64,000 nt of DNA, taken from Pseudomonas nunensis. GTDB lineage: Bacteria > Pseudomonadota > Gammaproteobacteria > Pseudomonadales > Pseudomonadaceae. A model generated the notes under the pieces. It was not told the origin of the DNA and did no database searches. It was given only the letters and a program-made list of their open reading frames with translations. The first letter of the stretch is position 1. Every line of letters begins with the position of its first letter. The position numbers and the translations under genes are program-made. The stretch spans positions 5,148,501-5,212,500 of the forward strand of contig NZ_CP101125.1 in NCBI RefSeq assembly GCF_024296925.1, in the 5' to 3' direction. Shown piece after piece: positions 16,691 to 28,322 of this stretch.

Positions 16691-18589
16691 TTAGATCGCG
16701 CCACGCTGACGCAGCAGATCCAGCACTCGCTTGACGCTTTCTTCCAGCGACAGCGACTGGGTGTCAACCACAAGGTCAGCGTCCAGCGGCACGTCGTACG
16801 GGAAGGAGTCGCCCGGGATGTTGTCGCCACCGGCGGCATACAGCCCTTGCGGATCACGTTCGGCACACACGGTTGGCGAGGCCTGGACGTAGACCGTCAG
16901 CAGACGCTCCTTGCCGATCAGGTCCTTCGCCTGCTCGCGACCTTCGGCACTCGGCGCAACGAATGCCGCCAGGGTCAGCAAACCGGCTTCGTTGAACTGA
17001 CGCGCAACGTGCGCCGCACGACGCCAGTTCTCGGTACGCCCGGAACGATCCTGCGGCAGACCTTTGTTCAGGTCGTGACGCAGGTTCTGGCCATCCAGTA
17101 CGAACACCGCACGGCCCATGTCGAACAACTTGCGTTCAACCGCGTAAGCCAGGGTGCTTTTGCCCGCGCCGGACAAGCCGCTGAACAACACGGTAGCCGG
17201 TTGCTGGCCGAAGCGCTGGGCGCGTTCCTCGGTAGCGACGTGCGCCAGTTTGCCGTGGTGCGTGCTGCTGCCATGGGCCAACGGTTGAGCGATGATCATG
17301 CCAGCGGCGACGGTGCCATTGGTCAAACGATCGATGACGATGAACGAGCCGGTGGTGCGGTTGCTCGCGTAACCGTCCAGTGCGATGGCGGCGTCGAGGC
17401 TGACCTTGACCCGACCGATCTCGTTCAGATTCAGCGAACTCGCCGGACCTTCTTCCAGCGTGTTCACGTCAACGCGGTTGACGATGCTGGTGATCGAACC
17501 CGGCACGTAGGACGTGGCGCGCTTGATGTCGTATTTCTTGCCCGGCAGCATCGGTTCTTCGGCCATCCACACCAGCATGGCGTCGAAGGCGTCGGTCACT
17601 TGCGGCAGGTTGTCGGCGTGCACCAGCAAGTCGCCGCGAGAGATGTCGATCTCGTCTTCCATGGTCAGCGTTACAGCCTGACCCGGACCTGCGTGCTCCA
17701 GCTCACCTTCGAAGGTGACGATGGATTTCACGCGGCTGCTCTTGCCCGACGGCAGCACCACGACTTCGTCGCCCTTGTGCACGATGCCGCTGGCCAGGGT
17801 GCCGGCAAAACCACGGAAGTTCAGGTTCGGACGGTTGACGTACTGCACCGGGAAACGCAGGTCGGTGTAGTTGCGGTCGTTGGCGATCTCGACGGTCTCG
17901 AGAATTTCCATCAGCGACTGGCCGGTGTACCACGGCGAGCGCTCGGACTTGTTCACCACGTTGTCGCCCTTCAGCGCCGACATCGGCACGAACGCCATGG
18001 TGGTCGGCTTGAATGCGATGCCTTCGGCGAACTTCAGGTAATCGGCCTTGATCGACTCGAACACGCTTTCATCGAAGCCGTTGATGTCCATCTTGTTGAC
18101 GGCAACCACGATGTGCTTGATGCCCAGCAACGAGGCGATAAAGCTGTGGCGACGGGTCTGGGTCTGCACGCCGTAGCGGGCGTCGATCAGGATGATCGCC
18201 AGGTCACAGGTGGAGGCACCGGTGGCCATGTTGCGGGTGTACTGCTCATGGCCGGGGGTGTCGGCGATGATGAATTTACGCTTGGCGGTGGAGAAGTAGC
18301 GGTAGGCAACATCAATGGTGATGCCCTGCTCACGCTCAGCCTGCAGGCCGTCGACCAGCAAGGCCAGGTCGATGTCGTCGCCGGTGGTGCCGGACTTTTT
18401 CGAATCGCGGGTGATGGCTTCCAGGTGATCTTCGTAGATCATCTTGGAGTCGTGCAGCAGGCGCCCGATCAGGGTGCTCTTGCCGTCGTCGACGTTGCCA
18501 CAGGTCAGAAAGCGCAGCATTTCCTTGCGTTCGTGCTGGCCCAGGTAGGCGAGGATGTCCTCGCTGATCAAATCAGATACGTGCGACAT
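16691..18589 (-). CDS. cysNC: Bifunctional sulfate adenylyltransferase subunit 1 / APS kinase CysNC
   Basis: A 632-residue fusion. Residues 25-445 form the CysN GTPase (GNVDDGKST at 31-39, DTPGH, NKMD), which drives APS formation with CysD. Residues about 460-632 form the CysC APS kinase (P-loop GLSGAGKS at 471-478, then [14 protein letters not shown]), which makes PAPS. The fusion of the E. coli cysN and cysC genes is normal in Pseudomonas. It lies 9 bases after cysD in the same operon; expression is expected to follow sulfur limitation through CysB. Confidence 0.97.
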   Translation of the reverse strand: MSHVSDLISEDILAYLGQHERKEMLRFLTCGNVDDGKSTLIGRLLHDSKMIYEDHLEAITRDSKKSGTTGDDIDLALLVDGLQAEREQGITIDVAYRYFSTAKRKFIIADTPGHEQYTRNMATGASTCDLAIILIDARYGVQTQTRRHSFIASLLGIKHIVVAVNKMDINGFDESVFESIKADYLKFAEGIAFKPTTMAFVPMSALKGDNVVNKSERSPWYTGQSLMEILETVEIANDRNYTDLRFPVQYVNRPNLNFRGFAGTLASGIVHKGDEVVVLPSGKSSRVKSIVTFEGELEHAGPGQAVTLTMEDEIDISRGDLLVHADNLPQVTDAFDAMLVWMAEEPMLPGKKYDIKRATSYVPGSITSIVNRVDVNTLEEGPASSLNLNEIGRVKVSLDAAIALDGYASNRTTGSFIVIDRLTNGTVAAGMIIAQPLAHGSSTHHGKLAHVATEERAQRFGQQPATVLFSGLSGAGKSTLAYAVERKLFDMGRAVFVLDGQNLRHDLNKGLPQDRSGRTENWRRAAHVARQFNEAGLLTLAAFVAPSAEGREQAKDLIGKERLLTVYVQASPTVCAERDPQGLYAAGGDNIPGDSFPYDVPLDADLVVDTQSLSLEESVKRVLDLLRQRGAI

Positions 18590-18598
18590 GACAACCCC

Positions 18599-19516
18599 TT
18601 AGAAATAACCCTGACGTTTCTTTTCTTCCATCGAGCCTGCGCCATCGTGGTCGATGACCCGGCCCTGGCGTTCGGAAGTTCGCGTCAGGAGCATTTCCTG
18701 AATGATGTCGGTCAGGCTGGTGGCCTCGGACTCGACCGCACCGGTCAACGGGTAGTCGCCCAGCGTACGGAAACGCACTTTTTTCTTGACGATGCGCGCC
18801 TTGTCTTCATCGCTCAGGTGATTGAGCAGACGTTCGTCGTCGATCATGATCCAGGTGCCATTCATCTCGATAACGTCGCGCTCGGCGGCGAAATACAGCG
18901 GCACAATTGGGATGCCTTCGAGGTAGATGTACTGCCAGATATCCAGTTCGGTCCAGTTCGACAACGGGAATACACGAATGGATTCGCCCTTGTTGACGTT
19001 GCCGTTGTAGACGTTCCACAACTCCGGACGCTGGTTTTTCGGGTCCCAGCGGTGCTTGGTGTCGCGGAAGGAATACACGCGCTCTTTGGCACGGGACTTC
19101 TCTTCATCGCGGCGGGCACCACCGAAAGCGGCGTCGAAACCGTACTTGTCGAGGGCCTGTTTCAGGCCTTCGGTTTTCATGATATCGGTGTGTTTGGCAC
19201 TGCCGTGGGTCAGCGGATTGATACCCTGCGCAACGCCATCGGGGTTGACGTGGACGATCAGGTCCAGGCCCAGTTCTTCGACCATGCGGTCGCGGAATGC
19301 GTACATTTCCTGGAACTTCCACCGGGTATCGACGTGCATCACCGGGAACGGCAGTTTGCCCGGGAAGAATGCCTTGCGCGCAAGGTGCAGCATCACGGCG
19401 GAGTCTTTACCGACGGAGTACAGCATCACCGGGTTATCGAACTCGGCGGCGACCTCGCGGATGATGTGGATGCTTTCGGCCTCCAGCTGTTTCAGATGCG
19501 TCAGTTTGTCGACCAT
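18599..19516 (-). CDS. cysD: Sulfate adenylyltransferase subunit 2 CysD
   Basis: The 305-residue catalytic subunit transfers AMP from ATP to sulfate. It carries the PP-loop motif [11 protein letters not shown] (33-43), [16 protein letters not shown] and the [22 protein letters not shown] block typical of the PAPS reductase/CysD fold. It is the first gene of the cysD-cysNC operon. A palindrome at 19621-19638 lies about 105 bases upstream and may be regulatory. Confidence 0.97.
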   Translation of the reverse strand: MVDKLTHLKQLEAESIHIIREVAAEFDNPVMLYSVGKDSAVMLHLARKAFFPGKLPFPVMHVDTRWKFQEMYAFRDRMVEELGLDLIVHVNPDGVAQGINPLTHGSAKHTDIMKTEGLKQALDKYGFDAAFGGARRDEEKSRAKERVYSFRDTKHRWDPKNQRPELWNVYNGNVNKGESIRVFPLSNWTELDIWQYIYLEGIPIVPLYFAAERDVIEMNGTWIMIDDERLLNHLSDEDKARIVKKKVRFRTLGDYPLTGAVESEATSLTDIIQEMLLTRTSERQGRVIDHDGAGSMEEKKRQGYF

Positions 19517-19620
19517 GGCTACTCACGAAAACGATCTTATGGACGGCCAGCGGGCCGTGTTCGAGCGGGGAATCCTAGCACAGCGGCCCCCTTCTAATCA
19601 GGACGCCAACTAGATCGAAA

Positions 19621-19638
19621 GGGTATATGAATATACCC
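19621..19638. promoter_or_regulatory. Perfect palindrome upstream of cysD
   Basis: GGGTATAT-GA-ATATACCC is a perfect 8-base inverted repeat with a 2-base centre and no T run, so it is more like a protein-binding site than a terminator. CysB control of cysD is the obvious candidate but not shown. Confidence 0.4.
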
Positions 19639-19659
19639 CCTCGTTTGGGCTACAGCCCT

Positions 19660-19749
19660 TGTAGGAGCGAGGCTTGCCCGCGAAGACGATTACACGGTGT
19701 CTCGGGGAAACCGCGTTATCGTTCTTCGCGGGCAAGCCTCGCTCCTACA
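19660..19749. repeat. REP pair (GTAGGAGCG family)
   Basis: Inverted TGTAGGAGCGAGGCTTGCCC arms between cysD and the Nif3-family gene. Confidence 0.9.
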
Positions 19750-19763
19750 GAGGGACGGTGGTT

Positions 19764-20522
19764 TCAGATCGGGTTCGGGCAGTCGATGAAGATGTGCTCC
19801 AGGGCAAAGCGTCGCGCCAGGTAATCGCCCAAGGCCTGAACCCCGTAGCGCTCGGTAGCGTGATGCCCGGCGGCGATGAAGCTGATGTCGTTTTCCCGGG
19901 CACTGTGGAACGTCTGTTCGGACGCTTCACCGCTGAGGTACAGATCGACCCCCGCCAACACCGCCTGATCGATATAGCCCTGACCGCCGCCCGTGCACCA
20001 GCCGACCCGACGAATCATTTCGCTGCCTTCAATCAGCAACGGTTCGCGCCCCATGACTTCCTGCACGCGACGGGCAAAGTCGCGGGGGCTCATCGGTTCG
20101 CTCAACGAGCCGACCAGGCCGACGACTTTCAGGTTGTCGGGGTCCAGCGGGCCTTCGACAGTGATGTCCAACTGACGCGCAAGCTGCACGTTGTTGCCGA
20201 CGTCCGGGTGCAGATCCAGCGGCAAGTGATAAGACAGCAGACTGATGTCGTGCTTGAGCAGGGTTTTCAAGCGGCGCTGCTTCATCCCGGTGATGCAGGG
20301 GTTCTCGCCCTTCCAGAAATAGCCGTGATGCACCAGCACCAGATCGGCCTTGGCCTCGACCGCCGCGTCCAGCAGCGCCTGGCTGGCAGTGACGCCACTG
20401 ACGATGCGCATCACTTGCGGACGGCCCTCGACCTGCAAGCCATTGGGGCAGTAGTCGGCGATCTTTGAACTGTTAAGGTAACGGTCGGCTTCTTCGACCA
20501 GGGTGCTCAGGGCGACGGCCAT
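19764..20522 (-). CDS. Nif3/YbgI-like dinuclear metal-centre protein
   Basis: A 252-residue member of the NIF3 (YbgI) family, hexameric rings with two metals per active site. Metal ligands are visible in LVHHGYFWKGE (about 98-108) and GHHATERYGVQALGD (about 218-232). Members are often mis-annotated as type 2 GTP cyclohydrolase; the true function is unknown. That name should not be confused with the real FolE at 4038. The Pseudomonas gene next to algW is of this family. Confidence 0.88.
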   Translation of the reverse strand: MAVALSTLVEEADRYLNSSKIADYCPNGLQVEGRPQVMRIVSGVTASQALLDAAVEAKADLVLVHHGYFWKGENPCITGMKQRRLKTLLKHDISLLSYHLPLDLHPDVGNNVQLARQLDITVEGPLDPDNLKVVGLVGSLSEPMSPRDFARRVQEVMGREPLLIEGSEMIRRVGWCTGGGQGYIDQAVLAGVDLYLSGEASEQTFHSARENDISFIAAGHHATERYGVQALGDYLARRFALEHIFIDCPNPI

Positions 20523-20564
20523 AAAAGACTCCTAAATATCCCGTTCAGAGGCGCGCTCGCCTCG

Positions 20565-20570
20565 TATAAT
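20565..20570 (+). promoter_or_regulatory. -10 element of the algW promoter
   Basis: A perfect TATAAT 55 bases before the algW ATG; the -35 region is poor (TTCAGA, short spacing). Confidence 0.45.
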
Positions 20571-20624
20571 GCGCGACATTATGGGCGGTCTCATACCACC
20601 TGCAACCTTTCCAGGACTTGCTTA

Positions 20625-21779
20625 ATGCTTAAGGCGCTGCGTTTTTCCGGCTGGCCGCTGTTGGCCGGCGTGCTTATCGCTCTGTTGATAATCCAGCGTT
20701 ACCCGCAGTGGGTCGGGCTTCCGAGCCTTGATGTCAATCTTCAACAAGCACCGCAAACCACCAGCGTGCAACAGGGCCCGGTGTCTTATGCCGATGCCGT
20801 GGTCATTGCCGCGCCGGCGGTGGTCAACCTGTACACCACCAAAGTCATCAATAAACCGAATCATCCGTTGTTCGAAGACCCGCAGTTCCGCCGCTTCTTC
20901 GGCGACAACTCGCCCAAGCAGAAGCGCATGGAGTCGAGTCTGGGTTCCGGCGTGATCATGAGCCCGGAAGGCTACATCCTGACCAACAACCACGTGACCA
21001 CTGGCGCCGACCAGATTGTCGTGGCGCTCAAGGATGGCCGTGAGACTTTGGCGCGGGTGATCGGCAGCGACCCGGAAACTGATCTCGCGGTATTGAAGAT
21101 CGACCTGAAAACCCTGCCGGCGATCACCATCGGCCGTTCCGACAACATTCGCATCGGCGACGTCGCGCTGGCCATCGGCAACCCGTTCGGCGTCGGCCAG
21201 ACCGTCACCATGGGCATCATCAGCGCCACCGGGCGTAACCAGCTCGGCCTGAACAACTACGAAGATTTCATCCAGACCGACGCCGCGATCAACCCCGGCA
21301 ACTCCGGCGGTGCGCTGGTGGATGCCAATGGCAACCTGACTGGCATCAACACTGCGATCTTCTCCAAATCCGGCGGTTCCCAAGGCATCGGCTTCGCGAT
21401 CCCGGTCAAACTGGCGATGGAAGTGATGAAGTCGATCATCGAACACGGCCAGGTGATTCGTGGCTGGCTCGGGATCGAAGTGCAGCCGCTGACCCAGGAA
21501 CTGGCGGAATCGTTTGGCCTGTCCGGGCGTCCGGGGATTGTGGTGGCAGGGATTTTCCGTGACGGTCCGGCACAGAAGGCCGGCCTGCAATTGGGCGACG
21601 TGATCCTCAGCATCGACGGCGAACCGGCCGGTGATGGCCGCCGCTCGATGAACCAGGTGGCGCGGATCAAACCGACCGACAAGGTCACGATCCAGGTGAT
21701 GCGTAACGGCAAGGAGCTCAAGTTGAGCGCCGAGATTGGCCTGCGTCCGCCGCCGGCCCCGGTCAAAGAAGAAGAGTAA
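20625..21779 (+). CDS. algW: Periplasmic serine protease AlgW (DegS family)
   Basis: The site-1 protease cleaves anti-sigma factor MucA, releasing AlgU (sigma-22) under envelope stress and controlling alginate. The 384-residue protein has one N-terminal membrane helix (about 11-24), a trypsin-like domain with triad H123 (NNHV), D153 (ETDLAV) and S227 (GNSGGAL), and a single PDZ domain (about 265-370). One PDZ and a membrane anchor distinguish it from MucD/DegP. Neighbours cysD, nif3-like and his genes match the algW locus of Pseudomonas. Confidence 0.95.
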   Translation: MLKALRFSGWPLLAGVLIALLIIQRYPQWVGLPSLDVNLQQAPQTTSVQQGPVSYADAVVIAAPAVVNLYTTKVINKPNHPLFEDPQFRRFFGDNSPKQKRMESSLGSGVIMSPEGYILTNNHVTTGADQIVVALKDGRETLARVIGSDPETDLAVLKIDLKTLPAITIGRSDNIRIGDVALAIGNPFGVGQTVTMGIISATGRNQLGLNNYEDFIQTDAAINPGNSGGALVDANGNLTGINTAIFSKSGGSQGIGFAIPVKLAMEVMKSIIEHGQVIRGWLGIEVQPLTQELAESFGLSGRPGIVVAGIFRDGPAQKAGLQLGDVILSIDGEPAGDGRRSMNQVARIKPTDKVTIQVMRNGKELKLSAEIGLRPPPAPVKEEE

Positions 21780-21796
21780 GCACCACCACAAACCAA

Positions 21797-21885
21797 TGTG
21801 GGAGCGGGCTTGCTCGCGAAAGCGGTATGTCAGTCACATCATTGCTGGATGTGCTGCCGTCTTCGCGAGCAAGCCCGCTCCCACA
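21797..21885. repeat. REP pair (GTGGGAGCG family)
   Basis: Inverted TGTGGGAGCGGGCTTGCTCG arms between convergent algW and hisC. Confidence 0.9.
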
Positions 21886-21902
21886 TTGGGTTCCGTGGTG
21901 TG

Positions 21903-22955
21903 TTAGAGGTCGCCGAGGCCGTCGATCAGCGCCTGGTTTTGCTCTGGCGTGCCGATGGAGATTCGCAGGAACTGGGCAATCCGCTCCTGCTTGAAGTGCC
22001 GGACAATCACACCCTGCTCACGCAACTTCGCCGCCAGCCCAGCCGCATCGTGCTGCGGATGCCGGGCGAAGATGAAGTTCGCCGCCGACGGCAGCACTTC
22101 AAAACCCTTCGCTTGCAACTGCGCGACAACCTTCTCGCGATTCTCGATGACCAAGCGGCAAGTCTTGTCGAAGTACTCGCGATCCTCGAACGCCGCCGCT
22201 GCCCCGACATTCGCCAAGCGATCCAGCGGGTAGGAGTTGAAGCTGTTCTTGATCCGCTCCAGCGCCTCGATCAGGTCCGGGTGCCCCACCGCCAAACCGA
22301 CGCGCAGGCCCGCCAGGGAACGGGACTTGGACAGGGTCTGGGTCACCAGCAGGTTCGGGTAACGGTCCACCAGGCTGATCGCGGTATCGCCGCCGAAGTC
22401 GATATACGCTTCATCGACCACCACCACCGAATCCGGGCTGGCCTTGAGGATTTGCTCCACGGCGTCCAGCGCCAACAGGCATCCAGTCGGCGCGTTCGGG
22501 TTTGGGAAAATGATCCCGCCATTCGGCTTGGCATAGTCCGCCGGGTTGATCTGGAACTGCGCGTCCAGCGGCACAGCATCGAACGCAATGCCGTACAACC
22601 CGCAGTAGACCGGGTAGAAGCTGTAGCTGATGTCCGGGAACAACACTGGATTGTCGTGTTGCAGCAGGCCGTGAAAGATGTGCGCCAGGACTTCATCGGA
22701 ACCGTTGCCGAGGAATACCTGATTGCTCTGCACGCCGTAATAAGTAGCCACGGCGTTCTTCAGCAGATCGCTGTTCGGGTCCGGGTACAGGCGCAGGTTG
22801 TCGTTCAGTTCGGTCTGCATCGCGGCCAAGGCTTTGGGCGATGGACCGTACGGGTTTTCGTTGGTGTTGAGCTTCACCAGTTTCGCCAGTTTCGGCTGCT
22901 CGCCCGGCACGTAAGGCACCAGACTCTTGACGAAAGGGCTCCAGAATTTACTCAT
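21903..22955 (-). CDS. hisC: Histidinol-phosphate aminotransferase HisC
   Basis: A 350-residue fold-type I PLP enzyme converting imidazole acetol phosphate and glutamate to histidinol phosphate. [12 protein letters not shown] (29-40) is the substrate-end signature, DEAYIDF (181-187) contacts PLP, and K210 in [12 protein letters not shown] is the Schiff-base lysine. It ends the hisG-hisD-hisC series, starting 2 bases after the hisD stop. Confidence 0.96.
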   Translation of the reverse strand: MSKFWSPFVKSLVPYVPGEQPKLAKLVKLNTNENPYGPSPKALAAMQTELNDNLRLYPDPNSDLLKNAVATYYGVQSNQVFLGNGSDEVLAHIFHGLLQHDNPVLFPDISYSFYPVYCGLYGIAFDAVPLDAQFQINPADYAKPNGGIIFPNPNAPTGCLLALDAVEQILKASPDSVVVVDEAYIDFGGDTAISLVDRYPNLLVTQTLSKSRSLAGLRVGLAVGHPDLIEALERIKNSFNSYPLDRLANVGAAAAFEDREYFDKTCRLVIENREKVVAQLQAKGFEVLPSAANFIFARHPQHDAAGLAAKLREQGVIVRHFKQERIAQFLRISIGTPEQNQALIDGLGDL

Positions 22956-22957
22956 GT

Positions 22958-24283
22958 TCAGTCAACCTTCTTATCGTCAACGATGCGGTATTCGGCGCTG
23001 CGGGCGTGAGCAGTCAGCGACTCGCCACGGGCCAGCACGGAAGCGGTCTTGCCCAGTTCGGAAGCACCCTGCTCGGAACAGAAGATGATCGACGAGCGTT
23101 TCTGGAAGTCATACACACCCAGCGGCGACGAGAAACGCGCGGTGCCGGAGGTCGGCAACACGTGGTTCGGCCCGGCGCAGTAATCGCCCAAGGCTTCAGA
23201 GGTGTGGCGACCCATGAAGATCGCACCGGCGTGACGAATCTGCGGCAACCAGGCTTGCGGATCAGCGACCGACAATTCCAGGTGTTCCGGCGCGATACGG
23301 TTGGCCACTTCGATGGCTTGTTCCATGTCGCGCACGAGGATCAATGCGCCACGGCCGTTGATCGAGGTTTCGATGATCTCGGCGCGCTCCATGGTCGGCA
23401 GCAACTTGGCGATGCTCGCGGCGACCTTGTCGAGGAACTCGGCGTCCGGGCTGACCAGGATCGCCTGGGCGTCTTCGTCGTGCTCAGCCTGGGAGAACAG
23501 GTCCATGGCGATCCAGTCCGGATCGGTCTGGCCGTCGCACACCACGAGGATTTCCGACGGGCCAGCGATCATGTCGATGCCGACCTGACCGAACACGTGG
23601 CGCTTGGCGGTGGCGACATAGATGTTGCCCGGGCCCACGACCTTATCGACCTTCGGCACGCTTTCGGTGCCGTAGGCCAGCGCGGCTACCGCTTGGGCAC
23701 CGCCAATGGTGAACACCCGGTCCACGCCAGCGATGCAGGCTGCGGCCAGCACCAATTCATTGAGTTCACCGCGCGGGGTCGGCACGACCATGACCACTTC
23801 GGTCACGCCGGCGACCTTGGCAGGAATCGCATTCATCAGCACCGACGACGGGTACGACGCCTTGCCGCCCGGCACGTACAGGCCGGCGCGATCCAGCGGC
23901 GTGACTTTCTGGCCGAGCACCGTGCCATCGGCTTCGGTGTAGCTCCAGGAGTCTTGTTTCTGCTTTTCGTGGTAACTGCGCACCCGCGCCGCGGCTTTTT
24001 CCAACGCTTCGCGCTGGGGCACGGTGATACGAGTCAGGGCCAGCTCCAGGCGTTCGCGCGGCAGGATCAGGTCGGCCATGGACGCGACTTGCAAGCCATC
24101 GAACTTCTGGGTGAATTCAACCAGCGCCGCATCGCCACGCTCGCGCACAGCCTTGATGATGTCCAGCACCCGCTGATTGACCGAGTCGTCAGACACACTT
24201 TCCCAGCTCAGCAGATGATCCAGATGATGCGCGAAATCCGGGTCAGCAGCGTTGAGTCGGCGAATTGCAGTCGGTGCGGTCAT
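22958..24283 (-). CDS. hisD: Histidinol dehydrogenase HisD
   Basis: A 441-residue NAD- and zinc-dependent enzyme catalysing the last two oxidations from histidinol to histidine. Recognisable blocks include [32 protein letters not shown], the zinc-binding [11 protein letters not shown] and the [14 protein letters not shown] signature. Transcribed with hisC and probably with hisG, 126 bases upstream. Confidence 0.97.
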   Translation of the reverse strand: MTAPTAIRRLNAADPDFAHHLDHLLSWESVSDDSVNQRVLDIIKAVRERGDAALVEFTQKFDGLQVASMADLILPRERLELALTRITVPQREALEKAAARVRSYHEKQKQDSWSYTEADGTVLGQKVTPLDRAGLYVPGGKASYPSSVLMNAIPAKVAGVTEVVMVVPTPRGELNELVLAAACIAGVDRVFTIGGAQAVAALAYGTESVPKVDKVVGPGNIYVATAKRHVFGQVGIDMIAGPSEILVVCDGQTDPDWIAMDLFSQAEHDEDAQAILVSPDAEFLDKVAASIAKLLPTMERAEIIETSINGRGALILVRDMEQAIEVANRIAPEHLELSVADPQAWLPQIRHAGAIFMGRHTSEALGDYCAGPNHVLPTSGTARFSSPLGVYDFQKRSSIIFCSEQGASELGKTASVLARGESLTAHARSAEYRIVDDKKVD

Positions 24284-24383
24284 AGCGAGAGCCTCATAGG
24301 AATGGCAAAAACTCAGGCGCCCTAACTTAGCAGTCGTTTCCGCTTGGGCACCTGAGAATTCTGGCTATGAGGCGGATAGACGG

Positions 24384-24402
24384 GCGCGACTTAACGTCGC
24401 GC
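24384..24402 (-). terminator. GC-rich hairpin between hisG and hisD
   Basis: GCGCGAC-TTAAC-GTCGCGC, a 7-bp perfect stem lying just after the hisG stop on the minus strand. No T run follows, so it may be a processing or attenuation structure rather than a full terminator. Confidence 0.4.
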
Positions 24403-24409
24403 AGGTGAA

Positions 24410-25045
24410 TCAGCCGCGGTGTCGAGACTCCACTGCCTTGCGCAGGGTGTCGATCAACGCCTGGATACGGGCGTGCTGCATTTTCATCGAAGCCTTGTTG
24501 ACGATCAGCCGGGAGCTGATGTCAGCGATGAATTCCTGTGGCTCCAGGCCGTTGGCCCGCAGCGTGTTGCCGGTGTCGACCACGTCGATGATCTTGTCGG
24601 CCAGGCCAATCAGCGGTGCCAGCTCCATCGAGCCGTAAAGCTTGATGATGTCGACCTGACGACCCTGCTCGGCGTAATAGCGCTTGGCAACGTTGACGAA
24701 CTTGGTGGCGACGCGCAGACGACCCTTGGGCTCAATGGCGCCAACCTTGCCGGCGGTCATCAGTTTGCACAGGGCAATTCGCAGGTCGAGTGGCTCATAG
24801 AGGCCTTGGCCGCCGTATTCCATCAACACATCTTTACCGGCGACGCCCAAGTCCGCGGCACCATGCTCGACGTAAGTCGGCACATCGGTGGCGCGCACGA
24901 TCAGCAGACGGACGTCAGGCTGGGTCGTGGGGATGATCAGCTTGCGGCTCTTGTCCGGATTCTCGGTCGGCACGATGCCCGCTTCAGCCAGAAGCGGCAG
25001 GGTGTCGTCAAGGATGCGGCCCTTGGACAGTGCGATGGTCAACAT
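24410..25045 (-). CDS. hisG: ATP phosphoribosyltransferase HisG, short form
   Basis: The first enzyme of histidine synthesis joins ATP and PRPP. At 211 residues it is the short form lacking the C-terminal regulatory domain, which works as a hetero-octamer with the HisRS-like His[17 protein letters not shown] and [15 protein letters not shown] (the PRPP loop) are clear. No hisZ is in the window; in pseudomonads it is elsewhere. Located between murA and hisD as in P. aeruginosa. Confidence 0.96.
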   Translation of the reverse strand: MLTIALSKGRILDDTLPLLAEAGIVPTENPDKSRKLIIPTTQPDVRLLIVRATDVPTYVEHGAADLGVAGKDVLMEYGGQGLYEPLDLRIALCKLMTAGKVGAIEPKGRLRVATKFVNVAKRYYAEQGRQVDIIKLYGSMELAPLIGLADKIIDVVDTGNTLRANGLEPQEFIADISSRLIVNKASMKMQHARIQALIDTLRKAVESRHRG

Positions 25046-25151
25046 GGGAAACGTCAGTCCTTATCAAGGTACTCATGCCCGGTCGCAAACGGCGCCGGAC
25101 ACACATCGAGGCCATCACAGCCTCGATGAAGCAAATCAGTTAACAGCAAAC

Positions 25152-25243
25152 TGTGGCGAGGGAGCTTGCTCGCGCTGGGTCGCGAAGCGGCCCCAACAGC
25201 GGGACTGCTGCGCAGTCCAACGGGAGCAAGCTCCCTCGCCACA
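25152..25243. repeat. REP-like inverted pair (GTGGCGAGGGAGC family)
   Basis: CTGTGGCGAGGGAGCTTGCTCGCG and the mirror GGGAGCAAGCTCCCTCGCCACA enclose CTGCTGCGCAGT-type inner pairing. The same family, with GGGGGCTTGCC, occurs inside the composite at 3084-3217. Confidence 0.85.
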
Positions 25244-25256
25244 ATTGCAGCAGAAA

Positions 25257-26784
<1,528 letters not shown>

Positions 26785-26830
26785 GCTCAACCTCAATCGG
26801 CGCCCTGTGCGCGCGGGTCGGACATCATAC

Positions 26831-26886
26831 AAAAAAGCCCCGCGCCTGCGAACCCCGCATTCACAGGACTCTGACGGGGGGCTTCT
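26831..26886 (-). terminator. Terminator-like structure after mlaB
   Basis: On the minus strand AAGCCCC pairs with GGGGCTTTTTT across a ~35-base interior containing GCGGGGTTCGC. It could partly separate the mla genes from ibaG-murA. Confidence 0.6.
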
Positions 26887-26899
26887 TTAATGGATGTCG

Positions 26900-27205
26900 T
26901 TAGGGGTGCGCCAACAGCTCGGTCAATTCGCTGACCTGAGCGATTTCACGCATGTCTTCAGGCATTGCGCGGATGCTCAGGGCCTTGCCGGCCGCCTGGG
27001 CATCGCGCATGAAGCACAGCAGCAGCGACAAGCCGACACTGCTGGACTTCACCACTGCCGAACAATCAACCACCACGGCTGCGGCATTGCTGGACTTGAT
27101 CAGCGCCTGGCCCTGCTTGCGCAAGTCAGGGCCGGTGCGGTAATCCAGCACGCCGCTGAGCAGCAACTCGCCGGTTTCGCTCATGCGAACGGCCGACTCG
27201 CTCAT
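26900..27205 (-). CDS. mlaB: STAS-domain protein MlaB
   Basis: A 101-residue single STAS domain; VVDCSAVVKSSSVGLSLLLCF (45-65) carries the conserved Ser/Thr-containing loop. MlaB binds MlaF and stabilises the MlaFEDB phospholipid transporter on the inner face of the membrane. Its start overlaps the mlaC stop by 4 bases. Confidence 0.92.
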   Translation of the reverse strand: MSESAVRMSETGELLLSGVLDYRTGPDLRKQGQALIKSSNAAAVVVDCSAVVKSSSVGLSLLLCFMRDAQAAGKALSIRAMPEDMREIAQVSELTELLAHP

Positions 27206-27843
27206 TGTGCTTTCTTCTCGGTGGCTTCCTTGGCTTTAGCGACTTCCCCGGCCCAATTGTTGATGGTCTTGTCCAGGTCGTTGCCATTGCGCTGCATCGC
27301 GTCAGCGAACTGATCGCGGAACAGCTTGCCAATGTTGATGCCATTGATGATCACGTTGCGCAGTTTCCACTCGCCATTGATCTTCTCGAGCGTGTACTGC
27401 ACTGGGTAAACCGCACCATTGCTGCCCTTGACCGTCATGCCAACGCTGGTGCGGTCGCCCGACTCGTCCTTGGCTGGCTCAACGGTGATGCCCTGGTTGT
27501 TGTACTCAAGCAAGGCGTTGCCATAGAACTGGAACAGGCCTTTCTTGAAGTTTTCCTGGAACGTCTGCATCTGCGCTGGTGTTGCTTTACGCGAATACTT
27601 GACCGTCATGATGCTCTTGGAAATACCTTCGGCATCCACCACAGGCCCGACGATGGTGTTCAGCGCCGTGTAAAAGTCTGCGGGATCCTGCTTGTACTTC
27701 TCTTTATTGGCCGACAGGTCGGCGAGCATCCGGGTCGTGGTGTCCTGAACCAGATCGTGCGCCGAAGGCGCCGCCACGGCGTTAGCCATCAACGGCAGGG
27801 CCGCCAGTACAACCAACAGGCCACGTCGCAAGGTAGAGATCAT
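27202..27843 (-). CDS. mlaC: Periplasmic phospholipid-binding protein MlaC
   Basis: A 213-residue protein with a Sec signal peptide (positively charged RR, hydrophobic 8-20, cleavage near ANAVA-APSA). The mature MlaC domain includes the typical GPVVDAEGISKSIMTVKYSRKATPAQ region. It shuttles phospholipids between the outer-membrane MlaA complex and MlaD. Part of the mlaFEDCB operon. Confidence 0.95.
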   Translation of the reverse strand: MISTLRRGLLVVLAALPLMANAVAAPSAHDLVQDTTTRMLADLSANKEKYKQDPADFYTALNTIVGPVVDAEGISKSIMTVKYSRKATPAQMQTFQENFKKGLFQFYGNALLEYNNQGITVEPAKDESGDRTSVGMTVKGSNGAVYPVQYTLEKINGEWKLRNVIINGINIGKLFRDQFADAMQRNGNDLDKTINNWAGEVAKAKEATEKKAQ

Positions 27844-27854
27844 TCAAAAGCTCC

Positions 27855-28322
27855 TCATTTGGCGTCTTTGCTAACGGTATTGAGCAGGAATTTACCGATC
27901 AGGTCCTCGAGCACCAGCGATGACTGGGTGTCATGGATAGTCCCGCCATCCTTGAGCAAGGCTTGTTCCCCGCCCACGCTGATACCGATGTACTTCTCGC
28001 CCAACAGGCCAGCCGTCAGGATAGATGCAGTGGAGTCAGTCGGCAGATTATCTACGCGCTTTTCCAGTTGCATGGTCACCCGGCCGGTGAAACTGTCGCG
28101 GTCCAGATCGATTGCCGTGACCTTGCCGATGGTCACACCGGCCATGGTCACTTTAGCTCTGACAGTCAAACCGGCGATATTGTCGAAGTACGCATAAAGT
28201 TTATACGTTTCGGCGTTTGCAGTCGGGGACAGGCCACTGACTCGCAGCGCAAGCAACAGCAAAGCCAGAATGCCAGCCAGCAAGAAAAGGCCGACACCGA
28301 TTTCCAGGGTGCGGTTTTGCAT
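27855..28322 (-). CDS. mlaD: MCE-domain protein MlaD
   Basis: A 155-residue membrane-anchored protein: N-terminal helix (about 7-27), then one MCE domain (about 38-120; GLTVRAKVTMAGVTIGKV). Hexamers form a lipid pore on the periplasmic side of MlaFEDB. Its start shares one base with the mlaE stop. Confidence 0.95.
   Translation of the reverse strand: MQNRTLEIGVGLFLLAGILALLLLALRVSGLSPTANAETYKLYAYFDNIAGLTVRAKVTMAGVTIGKVTAIDLDRDSFTGRVTMQLEKRVDNLPTDSTASILTAGLLGEKYIGISVGGEQALLKDGGTIHDTQSSLVLEDLIGKFLLNTVSKDAK

Noticed and set aside
16847..19597. A 916-codon open frame on the plus strand opposite cysNC and cysD
   Set aside because: It is a GC-rich codon-position shadow of two certain genes; the translation has no recognisable domain and no ribosome site.
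19764..20522. Annotation of the Nif3-like gene as a second GTP cyclohydrolase
   Set aside because: The label is historical; the protein has the NIF3 dinuclear metal motifs and no FolE features.
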